From the NCBI RefSeq assembly GCF_000278115.1, contig NZ_JH725125.1:1-35035 (forward strand): DNA of 35,035 nucleotides. Reading direction: 5' to 3'. The notes under the pieces were generated by a model. That model saw nothing but the letters and a program-made list of their open reading frames with translations, was not told the DNA's origin and did not search any database. Positions within the stretch are counted from its first letter, which is position 1. Each line of letters starts with the position of its first letter. Shown here one piece after another: positions 26,290 through 35,035 of this stretch. Origin of the DNA: Bartonella sp. DB5-6 (GTDB taxonomy: Bacteria > Pseudomonadota > Alphaproteobacteria > Rhizobiales > Rhizobiaceae). A program made the position numbers and the translations under genes.

Positions 26290-28131
26290 TTATTTTCTAC
26301 CAAAAAGTCTCTCTATATCAGCCAATTTGAGTTCAATATAAGTAGGACGACCGTGATTACACGTTCCTGTATTGGGTGTTGCTTCTATTTGTCGTAACAG
26401 TGCATTCATTTCCTCGGGACGTAAAAAGCGCCCTGACCGTATTGAGCCATGACAAGCCATTGTTGCTGCAACATAATCAAGGGCTGCTTTTAAATTGTCT
26501 GTCGTATCATATTCTGCAGCTTCATCTGCAAGATCCTTAATGAGGGCTTGTACGTTGATCTCTCCTAACATGGAGGGTGTTTCACGCACAACAATTGCAC
26601 CAGGTCCAAATGGCTCTATGCCTAAACCAAATTTCTGCAAAGCATCTTTATGCGTTAAGAGACATGTTGCATCTTCTTCAGAGAGTTCTACAATTTCAGG
26701 AATAAGGAGCAATTGTGAAGGAAGCGGTTTGGAATAAAGCGCATTCTTGAGTGCTTCATAAACCAATCGTTCGTGAGCAGCATGCTGATCGACAATAACC
26801 AAACTATCTTGGGTTTGAGCAATAATGTAGTTTTTATGGATTTGTGCTCTAGCAGCCCCTAGGGGATAAGATAATTCTTCTGGTGAAGCTATAGTGTTTG
26901 GAATGTAGACATCACCACTTGGTGTATCTAAGCCTTCCATAAGAGGAATAGCATCCTCTTTTAAACCAAAAGAGCTGGTAATATCCAATGGTTTATGAAT
27001 CATTGATGCGGATGCAAAATGGTGAGAGTGTGAGCTGTAAGAAGGAGTCTGTTGAGTACTCTTAAAGTTTCCCAATAGCTGTTGCGTCTGAAATGCAGCC
27101 AACATTGCTTCAGAACACGTTGAAGTAGAACGAACACCTGTTTGATGTAACGCTTCACGAATTGCTCCAACGATTAAACCGCGAATTAACCCTGAATCAC
27201 GAAACCTTACATCAGCTTTAGTTGGATGCACGTTAACATCTACATCAGCGGGTGGTAGATCAATAAAAAGAATGGAGACAGGATAACGATCCCGCGTCAT
27301 GACATCAGCATAAGCTCCTCGAATCGCACCCCAGAGGAATTTATCACGCACTGGGCGCCCATTAACATAAGCAAATTGATGAAGGCTATTACTACGGTTG
27401 AAGGATGGCAAACAAGTAAACCCTGTCAAACGGACTGATTCGCGTTCAGCATTAAGTGCGATACTGTTGGGAGCAAATTCTTTACCCATAATTTGTGTAA
27501 TACGTTGTAATTGCCCTTTGGTGCTCTTTTCCGTAGCAGGTAATTCCATAGAAGTTCTGTCTGATCCTGAAAGAGAAAAGCGGATATGCGGAAATGCAAT
27601 AGCAATTCGTTTAATCATATCGGTAATGGCATTCGTTTCAGCCCGATCAGTTTTCATAAATTTTAGCCGTGCTGGAGTGACAAAGAAGAGATCACGAACT
27701 TCAACGATCGTTCCAAGATTTGCAGCCGCCGGTTTTGGTCCAACAATTTTTCCTGCTTTAACAATAATTTCACTAGCACTATCAGCATCTTGCGTTCGTG
27801 AAGTTAATTTAAGTTTAGCAACAGAACCAATAGAGGGCAAGGCTTCTCCTCTAAACCCTAAGAAGCAAATATTGTGCACGTCATTGGTAATTTTCGAGGT
27901 ACAATGACGAGAAACGGCTAAAGTTAACTGGTCTGCCGGAATACCACAACCATTATCACTCACCTTTATAAAATTTTTCCCACCGTTTGCTGTAACAATT
28001 TCAATTCGAGTTGCTCCAGCGTCAATAGCATTTTCAACAAGCTCTTTGACAACATTCGCCGGACGTTCAATAACTTCGCCGGCAGCAATTTGATTAATAA
28101 TATTTTCGCTGAGATGGCGTATGATCATCAT
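26290..28131 (-). CDS. mutL: DNA mismatch repair protein MutL
   Basis: This 613-aa MutL has the GHKL ATPase boxes [17 protein letters not shown] and GFRGEALPS near the N-terminus, the transducer domain ([19 protein letters not shown]), a variable linker (about 350-430) and the dimerisation domain. The C-terminal domain carries [12 protein letters not shown], the metal-binding motif DQHA-x2-E-x4-E of nicking MutL proteins, so it should be the endonuclease type used where MutH is absent. The start ATGATG at 28131/28128 has only a weak ribosome site. No lesion is visible, so homopolymer decay elsewhere in the window is not explained by loss of this gene. Confidence 0.96.
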   Translation of the reverse strand: MMIIRHLSENIINQIAAGEVIERPANVVKELVENAIDAGATRIEIVTANGGKNFIKVSDNGCGIPADQLTLAVSRHCTSKITNDVHNICFLGFRGEALPSIGSVAKLKLTSRTQDADSASEIIVKAGKIVGPKPAAANLGTIVEVRDLFFVTPARLKFMKTDRAETNAITDMIKRIAIAFPHIRFSLSGSDRTSMELPATEKSTKGQLQRITQIMGKEFAPNSIALNAERESVRLTGFTCLPSFNRSNSLHQFAYVNGRPVRDKFLWGAIRGAYADVMTRDRYPVSILFIDLPPADVDVNVHPTKADVRFRDSGLIRGLIVGAIREALHQTGVRSTSTCSEAMLAAFQTQQLLGNFKSTQQTPSYSSHSHHFASASMIHKPLDITSSFGLKEDAIPLMEGLDTPSGDVYIPNTIASPEELSYPLGAARAQIHKNYIIAQTQDSLVIVDQHAAHERLVYEALKNALYSKPLPSQLLLIPEIVELSEEDATCLLTHKDALQKFGLGIEPFGPGAIVVRETPSMLGEINVQALIKDLADEAAEYDTTDNLKAALDYVAATMACHGSIRSGRFLRPEEMNALLRQIEATPNTGTCNHGRPTYIELKLADIERLFGRK

Positions 28132-28423
28132 AAATTATAACAAGATTCCTGCGGATTTTATAAGAGTTTTAAATTATGATAACATTATTTGTGTAACATT
28201 CAAGAATGGGAGTATGTATGAGATATTCTTCTTATTTACTTTCAAATAATGTTGTACAAGTGCTGTTTCATTATTTGTGGCATTCTATGATTAACTATAA
28301 TAGAAAAAATAGAAAATTGATTGGAAAAATTAGAGAGGAGTAGTTTTTATCACCTTAAAATAGCTTGCACCAATCAATCTTCTGAGCCAAAAAGAAATGA
28401 GGTAGAAATGGAAAGCAAAACGT

Positions 28424-29512
28424 ATGGCGCGTATAAGAGGTATTCTTGCAGATAATGATATACAAGCTTTGATTGATAATGACGTTCTCAAAGCTCTTTG
28501 GCCATTTGATGCAACCCAAATACAACCGGCAAGTCTTGATCTTCGTTTAGGAGACAAAGCTTATCGTGTACGGGCTTCCTTTATGCCGGGGCTTGATGTA
28601 AAAGTTTTAGATAAACTCGAACGGTTAAAGTTGCACGAATTTGATTTGCGACATGGGGCAGTCTTGGAAACAGGTTGTGTTTATATTGTTCCTCTTTTGG
28701 AAAATTTAGCTTTACCGGAAAACTTATCAGCAGTTGCCAATCCTAAAAGTTCTACGGGACGATTAGATATTTTTACGCGTGTGATTACTGATAATGCTCA
28801 GGAATTTGACAAAATTTGTGCAGGTTATTATGGTCCACTTTATCTTGAAATTAGTCCACGGACATTTCCAATTTTGGTACGTACTGGTTCACGTTTATCT
28901 CAGCTTCGATTTCGCAAAGGATACAGTTATTTAAATGAAATTGAGCTGCATGCTTTGCATAGAGATGAAACACTGATATCGGATGATCTACCCAATATTA
29001 GCGAAGATGGTATTGGACTTTCCATTAGTTTGAAGGGAGACAAAAACGGGCTTGTTGGCTATCGCGCTAAACGCCATACAAGTGTTATTGATATTGATAA
29101 ACGCGCTGTTGCTCAAGTCCTAGATTTTTGGGAACCTCTTTTTGACCGTGGTCAAAGGGAACTGATTCTTGATCCTGATGAGTTTTATATTTTAGTCTCG
29201 CGAGAGGCTGTCCATGTTCCGCCGCTTTATGCCGCTGAAATGACCCCCTTTGATCCCTTGGTTGGTGAGTTTAGGGTGCATTATGCAGGTTTTTTTGACC
29301 CAGGATTTGGGCATATGGAAGCAGGTGGGAAAGGAGCGAAAGCGGTTTTAGAAGTGCGCAGCCGTGAAATTCCATTTATTTTGGAGCATGGCCAAATTAT
29401 TGGCCGTTTAATCTACGAAAACATGCTTAACCGACCGTTAGCACTTTATGGACGTGATTCTGGCTCACATTACCAAGCGCAGGAATTAAAGTTATCTAAG
29501 CATTTTAAATGA
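28424..29512 (+). CDS. dcd: dCTP deaminase, long alphaproteobacterial type
   Basis: The 362-aa protein deaminates dCTP to dUTP for thymidylate synthesis. The N-terminal half shows the trimeric dUTPase-fold marks: QIQPASLDLRLGDKAYRVRASFMPG and ANPKSSTGRLDIFTRVITD. The second half repeats the fold (HVPPLYAAEM-PFDPLVGEFRVHYAGFFDPGFG, LEHGQIIGRLIYENML), giving the double-length form usual in Rhizobiales. ATG 28424 has GGAAAG 7 nt upstream. It is divergent from mutL across 290 nt. Confidence 0.92.
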   Translation: MARIRGILADNDIQALIDNDVLKALWPFDATQIQPASLDLRLGDKAYRVRASFMPGLDVKVLDKLERLKLHEFDLRHGAVLETGCVYIVPLLENLALPENLSAVANPKSSTGRLDIFTRVITDNAQEFDKICAGYYGPLYLEISPRTFPILVRTGSRLSQLRFRKGYSYLNEIELHALHRDETLISDDLPNISEDGIGLSISLKGDKNGLVGYRAKRHTSVIDIDKRAVAQVLDFWEPLFDRGQRELILDPDEFYILVSREAVHVPPLYAAEMTPFDPLVGEFRVHYAGFFDPGFGHMEAGGKGAKAVLEVRSREIPFILEHGQIIGRLIYENMLNRPLALYGRDSGSHYQAQELKLSKHFK

Positions 29513-29538
29513 GTTTGAAAATATGGATTTCAATAAAG

Positions 29539-29555
29539 TACACTTGGAAAGTGTA
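29539..29555 (+). terminator. Hairpin after dcd
   Basis: TACACTT and AAGTGTA form a 7-bp stem with a GGA loop, 26 nt after the dcd stop. The following TTCGTTG is not strongly T-rich, so termination is plausible but unproved. Confidence 0.4.
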
Positions 29556-30205
29556 TTCGTTGAGAGCACATATTGATTTTATTAAATTACGTCCTTTGTA
29601 TATGATTAGTTGATGTAATATGACTAGAAAATTACTTAACCAAATAAGAGAGTTTTTTGTTAGTACGTACTAACATTCAGAGTTTAAATGCCCTATGTAA
29701 ATTATGAACGCACATTTTGATAAATTTTGATGAAAAGGAAACTTAGCTAAGTTTTGGTTACATTATATTCAATGACTTGATTTTTAGTTCTATTAACAGC
29801 TTTTTTGTCTTTATGGGGTGGTCTATACTCGATGGGTGACTATATACTTTTATAGGCTATAGTGCGAGGCATTTTGGGGGAATTTCTTTAAAATTGCAAT
29901 AAGTAATTGAAGCGATATCTCTTTGAGAACTCTTGGTTATACAGAGGGTAGCGTTTCAGTTCTTGAGATAAATAATTAACAACGTATGTCTGTATATACC
30001 ACTGATTGTAGATACTATGAGATTCTAAATTAAAAAAGGGAAATAAAGGCGTTGTTTTCATCTATTCATTTTTTTGAGTTGCAATCTTTGTTGCCTACCT
30101 TTATCGAAAGGCGTGTTTTATTGAGATGCCTCATAGACATGTGCGGGTTGGGGTTGATTAGTTTTAGGGTATTTTCGCTTTTTATTCAAAAAAATGGTAC
30201 TATTC
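29556..30205. other. Intergenic region between dcd and lldD
   Basis: About 650 bp with no coding frame I can support. It contains the 16-bp palindrome listed separately. The lldD promoter must lie here or close to the gene; no convincing -35/-10 pair was picked. Confidence 0.45.
29659..29674. promoter_or_regulatory. Perfect 16-bp palindrome GTTAGTACGTACTAAC
   Basis: The sequence is its own complement over 16 bases with no spacer. Such sites are typical of dimeric repressors of the TetR, GntR or LuxR kind. It lies 532 bp before lldD and 147 bp after dcd, so the target gene is unclear. The preceding T-run also allows a short hairpin. Confidence 0.45.
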
Positions 30206-31354
30206 ATGATTATTTCCTCAACTCTTGATTATCGCAAAGCAGCAAAACATCGTCTTCCCCCTTTTCTTTTTCACTATATCGATGGTGGAGCTTATGCTGA
30301 AGAAACGTTGCGGCGTAATAATACAGATCTTCAAGCACTTGCCTTACGTCAAAGGATTTTGAGAGAAGTTGGTGAAGTTGATCTTTCAACCAAGCTTTTT
30401 GATCAAACACTTGATTTGCCAATTATACTTGCACCTGTTGGATTAACAGGCATGTATGCACGGCGTGGTGAGGTACAAACCGCACGTGCAGCTGTTGCAA
30501 AAGGCATTCCTTTTACACTATCCTCGGTTTCAGTTTGCCCCATCGCAGAAGTGCAAGAAGCGGTTGGAAGTGCATTTTGGTTTCAACTTTATGTTCTTAA
30601 AGATCGTGGCTTTATGCGTGATGCATTAGAGAGGGCTTGGGCATCTGGTGTGCGCACATTAGTTTTTACAGTTGATATGCCGGTTCCTGGTGCGCGTTAT
30701 CGTGATGCACATTCAGGAATGTCAGGGCCTTATGCGGGGTTACGCCGGATTTTACAAGCTTTTACCCATCCACATTGGGCTTGGAATGTCGGTATTATAG
30801 GACGTCCACATGATCTTGGCAATGTTTCCACTTATCTCAAAAAGAAAATTGCATTAGATGATTATGTTGGTTGGCTTGGTGAAAATTTTGATCCATCTAT
30901 TGGTTGGTCTGACCTGCAATGGATTCGGGATTTTTGGAAGGGAAAAATGATTTTGAAAGGTATACTGGATCCAGAAGACGCACGTGAAGCAGTGCGATTT
31001 GGTGCGGATGGTCTCGTTGTTTCTAATCATGGTGGACGTCAACTTGATGGCGTCTTGTCAACTGCACGAGCTTTGCCAGCAATTGCAGATGCTGTAAAAG
31101 GTGATTTGTCCATTTTAGTGGATTCTGGTGTTCGTTCTGGTCTTGATGTTGTACGCATGATAGCACAAGGTGCGGATGCCGTTATGATTGGCCGCGCTTT
31201 TGTTTATGCACTTGCAGCCGCGGGTGAAAAAGGTGTCATTCATCTCCTTGATCTTTTTGCAAATGAAATGCGCGTAGCTATGACATTGACTGGTGCGCAT
31301 GCGATTAAAGAGATTACACGCGATAGTTTAGCCAATAAAGGTGCTTTTGAGTAA
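30206..31354 (+). CDS. lldD: L-lactate dehydrogenase, FMN-dependent, membrane-associated
   Basis: This 382-aa flavoprotein oxidises L-lactate to pyruvate and feeds electrons to quinones. Almost every segment follows E. coli Lld[77 protein letters not shown], the catalytic and FMN segment [12 protein letters not shown] with the active-site His, and [17 protein letters not shown] chose ATG 30206, giving MIISS as in the family; ATG 30194 adds four residues. It stands alone, with no lldP or lldR seen. Lactate use fits a blood- and cell-associated organism. Confidence 0.95.
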   Translation: MIISSTLDYRKAAKHRLPPFLFHYIDGGAYAEETLRRNNTDLQALALRQRILREVGEVDLSTKLFDQTLDLPIILAPVGLTGMYARRGEVQTARAAVAKGIPFTLSSVSVCPIAEVQEAVGSAFWFQLYVLKDRGFMRDALERAWASGVRTLVFTVDMPVPGARYRDAHSGMSGPYAGLRRILQAFTHPHWAWNVGIIGRPHDLGNVSTYLKKKIALDDYVGWLGENFDPSIGWSDLQWIRDFWKGKMILKGILDPEDAREAVRFGADGLVVSNHGGRQLDGVLSTARALPAIADAVKGDLSILVDSGVRSGLDVVRMIAQGADAVMIGRAFVYALAAAGEKGVIHLLDLFANEMRVAMTLTGAHAIKEITRDSLANKGAFE

Positions 31355-31523
31355 TAAAAATTCACTGTACCATCGTTGGAAAAAGAAAACCTTGTTTCAT
31401 TGTAAGGAGGAAAAGTACGATTGAACGTGCTTATATGTCCTTGTTTTCTTTTCGCATCCTTGATAATTTATGCTGTTTTTAGCTAATGAATACATTCCGA
31501 TGTGGTTTAATGTTTGTAATATA

Positions 31524-32457
31524 TTATTTCATTGCCAATACAGCTTTTGTGATACCGTCTCGGTTTATACCATAATTTTCTAAAACATCCAATTGGCTTT
31601 CATTACAAATTGGCTTATCCGGTATTCCTAGCGATACAAATTTATATGCAATGCTATGTTTCATGAATAATCTTGCAATTGCATCTCCAAGCCTTCCATT
31701 CGTGCTATGCTCTTCACAGATAACAACAAATCTATGAGATTTGGATAGTTCTAGCACAGATACATCATCTAAAGTCCTAATTATTGATACACTTACAACT
31801 GTTGATATAACTTCATATTTTTGGAGTTTTCAGCAGCATCGCGACCAATTTGAACAGTCTCACTAGTGGCAAGCAAGAGAATATCTTTTCCCTTTTTTAT
31901 AACAGAAGCTTTATTGATATCTATTTTTGAAGAATCTTTGTGAATATTTGGAACTGCGTGCTTTCCTAAACGTATATAAACAGGCGGAGAATTGCAGCCT
32001 CTGTTTCTTTATATCCGCAGGAGCAATGATGCGCATGTTAGGAATAGCACGAAGTGAAGCAAAATCGGAAATGACATGATGTGTTGCCACGAGTGGTCCA
32101 TAGCTAATACCAGCACTAATACCAATCAATCGGACAGAATTTTCGCAATAAGCGACATCTACCTTTATTTGTTCAAGTGCACACGTTGTCAAAAAACAAG
32201 CCTGTGAAACCACAATTTTTTTCCACACGAGGCAAGATCCGCCGCAATACCTATCAAATTTTGTTCGGCAACTCCAACTTCTACAATATGCTCTGGATAG
32301 AGCTTTGCGAATTAGTCAATTTTCTCAGATATTCGTGAATCAGCTGTTAAAACAACAATGTCTTTATCAAATTGCACTACTTTTGTAAGAGTCTTATCAA
32401 AATTTCGAGGTTTGAAAATTTCACGGCAGTTTGTGTTTCTTGATGAAGAATATTCAC
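31524..32457 (-). pseudogene. Transketolase C-terminal subunit, multiply broken
   Basis: A GTG at 32457 after GGGAGG opens NILHQETQTAVKFS. After a frame change the protein continues NFDKTLTKVVQFDKDIVVLTADSR, then a TAA near 32312, then FAKLYPEHIVEVGVAEQNLIGIAADLASCGKK. An A7 run near 32220 shifts frame again before CFLTT-ALEQIKVDVAYCENSVRLIGISAGISYGPLVATHH and ALRAIPNMRIIAPAD. A further break leads to the C-terminal domain (HRFVVICEEHSTNGRLGDAI, ending NRDGITKAVLAMK). The order is that of a free-standing transketolase C-terminal half. With at least four lesions it cannot make an active protein. Confidence 0.85.
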
Positions 32458-32474
32458 ACGCATCCTCCCAATAA

Positions 32475-32729
32475 TTAAATTTTTGTCTGAATTTCATTGA
32501 AAGCAATATTATATTTCTCATCTTTTAGAACTTTATGGTGCCAGTGTATGTCGTTTTCCATAGAGGAAATTCCACACCCCTTATAGGAAGAGGTAAATTG
32601 TAAATCGAGAGTGTTCTCAGCTGTTTTAATCCGTACATCATCAGGTGCATTATCTTGAGTACCAAAATTAATAACATGACTATGCATATCAACATATTGT
32701 GCAACATCTAATAAAGTATAATTTTTCAT
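32475..32729 (-). pseudogene. Remnant of the transketolase N-terminal subunit
   Basis: ATG 32729 with GGAG upstream opens 84 codons. The last third, YKGCGISSMENDIHWHHKVL, then KDEKYNIAFNEI, is the typical end of a transketolase N-terminal half (KGKGISFMEN---WHHK). The first 45 residues do not show the thiamine-diphosphate-binding part, so most of the subunit is deleted and the ends are fused in frame. It stops 17 nt before the C-terminal subunit start, the usual order for split transketolases. Confidence 0.65.
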
Positions 32730-33000
32730 AAATTTTTCTCCATAAGTCACAGTGTGTTTTTACTCATAATGAGTGTTTCTACTGATCAATATTTCTCTAC
32801 TATAGCCAATAGAATTGGAATGAGATTGATAAAATCATAAGAGATATGTTCTTGAAGGAGCTCTTTTCTCATCTGTCTCTGTAAAATCATCTCGCATTTA
32901 CAATATATGATGGAATTAAAGGGGATGATCATTAAAGCTTAGAGAGCACCTTTTAGTGGCATTATTTCAATATTTGCAATAATTACTTTTTCTTTTTTTC

Positions 33001-33345
33001 CTACTTAGAAATTTTTTTTGAAATCCAACAAATAACTTTTCTGATAAAATTTGTCTTTGGCTTCATAGGAGCAACAAAACTCTTGTCTTGATAAAATGAG
33101 TAGAGAACCTCAGCCATAGGACCTTCTTGTGTCATAGGATATAACATAATAGGCCTACAATCGACTCCAATAGGAGCTCTTCCTGATACCATTCTTTCCA
33201 CATTTGTACCTGTTACTATCTGTCCTTTTTCTTTCCAAGAAGAAACTGTTTCAGGCTCAAACAGCTCATCTTCCTGATAAACTTTTTTACCTTTAAAGTC
33301 CACAGGCTGAGCTGCTCCCATAATTTTTTTCTTTATCAATTTCAT
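33001..33345 (-). CDS. LHH-nuclease-like toxin module with substituted catalytic histidines
   Basis: The 114-aa protein reads KGKKVYQEDELFEPETV, then TGTNVERMVSGRAPIGVDCRPIMLYPMTQEGPMAEVLYSFYQ. This follows the C-terminal toxin modules of polymorphic secreted proteins of the HNH/EndoVII type with LHH signature (typically NLERM--G-AP-G-DGK-V-LHH-TQ--GP-AE----FHQ). Here LHH reads LYP and the last FH reads FY, so the metal-binding histidines seem lost while the frame stays open. It starts at ATG 33345 with AAGGGG upstream. A hydrophobic/basic C-terminal end (NFIRKVICWISKKISK) is extra. It could be an inactivated orphan toxin, or a pseudoenzyme with a binding role. No secretion signal is seen. 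Confidence 0.6.
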   Translation of the reverse strand: MKLIKKKIMGAAQPVDFKGKKVYQEDELFEPETVSSWKEKGQIVTGTNVERMVSGRAPIGVDCRPIMLYPMTQEGPMAEVLYSFYQDKSFVAPMKPKTNFIRKVICWISKKISK

Positions 33346-33415
33346 GATTCATAAGCCCCTTCGATTTTTTCAAAATAATCAATGTATTCTTTGTTTTAAA
33401 TAAACTTAACAAACT

Positions 33416-33432
33416 CTCCTTCCAAGAAGGAG
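33416..33432 (-). terminator. Hairpin directly after the repeat-protein gene
   Basis: CTCCTTC and GAAGGAG form a 7-bp stem with a 3-nt loop immediately after the stop at 33434. On the minus strand it is followed by AGTTTGTTAAGTTTATTT. It separates the gene from the LHH-like gene downstream. Confidence 0.5.
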
Positions 33433-33433
33433 G

Positions 33434-35035
33434 TTATTCCTCGCTAGAAAGCTCTGAGTGATTACCAAAATCTTTTGCCACCTGTTCAATCAAAGCGTAG
33501 CTCAGTTGCTTGGTTTTCGCTGCTTTTTTGGCTAAAGCTAATGCACGTTCTAGGTGGGTTTGGCTGATGCTCTCGTCAAAACCTAGATGATCACCTGCCG
33601 TAAAGCTTTTCTGATAAGATTGTAAGGTCTCAACATCGCCCAACAAAGCAAGAACGCCAATATGAGGCAAAGCATAATCCTTATTATCTGTTTTGGACTT
33701 TGCATCCTGTTGCCAAGGAGCAGCGCCATAATCACAGCGAAGTCTTTCAGAAAGATCAATCTCTTTGACTGCCCATTCTAGCGCATCATCAAGCGCTTGC
33801 TTTAAGCGATCCGCAGTGACTTCTGGTTCAAAGATTTCCAATCCCTTTGCTTCAAAATTAAGTTCTAAATCTGAGAAATCTTGCATGTTGGTAGGATCAA
33901 TGAATTTACAAGCGATGGAAAGAATGCCCGTGCTAATCAAAAAGGCGCTATCAAATTGCGGGCAATCTTTAGCAATTTTATCGTTATAAAGAATATCTAC
34001 TTCACGATCAGCCAATTGATAGCTTGCTATATAATCATCCCCATCGATTTTTTTAGTCGACCAGCCTAAACTTTTTAAAAGAGCTGTGGCACTTTCCATA
34101 GTCAAAGGAGCATCTTTATCATCCGGTTCATCTACCTCCTCTATCGCCTCAACAGCAACAGTTTTGGAAGCAATAGATGTTGTTTGGAGATCAAGGGACA
34201 AAATCGGAGCATTTTTTGGAAAACCCGCTCGATAACCCCGTGCAAGAGTAAGAGCATTGTCAATATCATATTTTGTGATAGTGCCTACAAAGCCTAGACG
34301 ATTTTTTCTTTGAAAACTCTCTTTATAAAATTTGAGCTTTTTGACATTACCAGTCAAAATAAGTGCTATAAGGTGACATTCTGCGGGGAAAGATTCACTA
34401 TCCGTTGACAAAGCAGCATAATCATAGATGATTTGGCTGGTATTTTGCCGATCTGCCCACTCAAGAATATCCGCACAGATCTCTCTCAGTTTGCCCTCGT
34501 CCAATTCAGCACCAGAAAACGTATAAACTTCTTCTGCCTCTTTGAGAGCTATATATTGGGGCAATCTAGGAAACATATCACGATGAGCAGTAGAAAAGCC
34601 AAGTGTTGAAAGCGAAGTCTTGAATGCAACAATCGGCGTTTTTCCTTTTTTATCAAGGCTGTACACTACATTAATGATACGGTCTTTGCTTATAAAATAA
34701 GCATTGCGCTCGTAGTTTTTATCTCGATAAACTGCCCACCCCATCCTTTTTAAATCTTCCGAAACTGTATTAAGAAAAGACAAATCTTGCAAACTAAGAC
34801 GATCATTTATGGCTTTTCGCTCATTAAGGATTTTCAGATGCTCTTCAGCAAATTGAACGGCGTGATTAACATACCCCTCCAGTTCTTCATCAAGATTTTG
34901 CAAATGCTCAGGAATCTTATCCTCTGCGATAGAATCTTGATAGGATTTTAGGACATCAATTTGACCTGTCAATGCTAAACAAGCCAAATGCCAAATCACA
35001 GCTGGATAATAGCTATATTTTTGGATAAGCGTTTT
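33434..35035 (-). CDS. Repeat-built protein of unknown function, partial
   Basis: The frame is open to the right edge: codons KTLIQKYSYYPA precede the GTG at 34999, so the true start lies outside and at least 533 residues are seen. Two units alternate. A short helical unit occurs three times: HLACLALTGQIDVLKSYQDS, HLIALILTGNVKKLKFYKES and HIGVLALLGDVETLQSYQKS, about 215-230 residues apart. A longer alpha/beta unit occurs twice (MGWAVYRDKNYERNAYFIS... and LGWSTKKIDGDDYIASY...). No signal peptide or membrane segment is visible. The family is not named here with confidence. Neighbouring a toxin-like module, an immunity or chaperone role is possible, but the sequence does not show it. Confidence 0.7.
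   Translation of the reverse strand, partial: KTLIQKYSYYPAVIWHLACLALTGQIDVLKSYQDSIAEDKIPEHLQNLDEELEGYVNHAVQFAEEHLKILNERKAINDRLSLQDLSFLNTVSEDLKRMGWAVYRDKNYERNAYFISKDRIINVVYSLDKKGKTPIVAFKTSLSTLGFSTAHRDMFPRLPQYIALKEAEEVYTFSGAELDEGKLREICADILEWADRQNTSQIIYDYAALSTDSESFPAECHLIALILTGNVKKLKFYKESFQRKNRLGFVGTITKYDIDNALTLARGYRAGFPKNAPILSLDLQTTSIASKTVAVEAIEEVDEPDDKDAPLTMESATALLKSLGWSTKKIDGDDYIASYQLADREVDILYNDKIAKDCPQFDSAFLISTGILSIACKFIDPTNMQDFSDLELNFEAKGLEIFEPEVTADRLKQALDDALEWAVKEIDLSERLRCDYGAAPWQQDAKSKTDNKDYALPHIGVLALLGDVETLQSYQKSFTAGDHLGFDESISQTHLERALALAKKAAKTKQLSYALIEQVAKDFGNHSELSSEE

Noticed and set aside
27398-27907. A 169-codon plus-strand frame
   Set aside because: It is antisense to the conserved ATPase half of mutL and has no protein-like features.
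1-35035. CRISPR arrays, tRNA or rRNA genes and insertion sequences
   Set aside because: No regularly spaced repeats of CRISPR type, no tRNA cloverleaf with a T-loop signature, no rRNA-like sequence and no transposase were found by eye.

Overview
The window reads as a low-GC alphaproteobacterial chromosome, most likely a Bartonella species. The grounds are a two-partner FhaC/FhaB secretion locus, the Rhizobiales-type order pmbA / IMPase-like / DUF4170 / waaA / lpxK / DUF2093 / mutL, an lldD close to E. coli LldD, and phage-type antirepressor genes preceded by a roughly 200-nt structured leader that fits the Bartonella-specific Brt RNA family. The genus is an inference from recalled family features; no search was run.

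Layout. (1) 1-6317, minus strand: fhaC followed after 23 nt by fhaB, which runs off the left edge. FhaB has a CdiA-like order: signal peptide, TPS domain, FHA repeats, a receptor-binding-like segment, more repeats. (2) 6318-7832: AT-rich DNA with no gene I can support. (3) 7833-17547: a decayed prophage or genomic island. It holds two copies of the promoter-leader-antirepressor unit (the first antirepressor is broken), two HicAB toxin-antitoxin pairs, a broken ssb, a broken phage gene, two tail-type genes, a small membrane protein gene coupled to the intact antirepressor, a broken GHKL-ATPase/PD-(D/E)XK-nuclease gene, a third truncated leader copy in inverse orientation and a frameshifted P4-type integrase with three 10-bp repeats just upstream of it. 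(4) 17548-20300: mostly decayed DNA with an EVE-domain pseudogene and an intact SRPBCC-family gene. (5) 20336-29512: conserved housekeeping genes (pmbA, IMPase/CysQ-like, DUF4170, waaA-lpxK for lipid A-Kdo synthesis, DUF2093, mutL, dcd). (6) 30206-31354: lldD. (7) 31524-32729: remains of a split transketolase operon. (8) 33001-35035, minus strand: a small LHH-nuclease-like polyprotein-toxin module whose catalytic histidines appear replaced, and a repeat-built protein that runs off the right edge.

Most notable. The two leaders preserve at least four helices through paired base changes although their sequences have diverged, and a 15-nt near-repeat at the two ends competes for the same partner strand next to the Shine-Dalgarno sequence, which is the geometry of a cis-acting switch. 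The GHKL-nuclease gene looks like an anti-phage effector carried inside the prophage; it is flanked by two 45-nt copies of what seems to be the 3' end of the neighbouring membrane-protein gene. Many genes of the island are broken at A or T runs of 7-8 nt, which fits either real decay or sequencing error and should be settled first.
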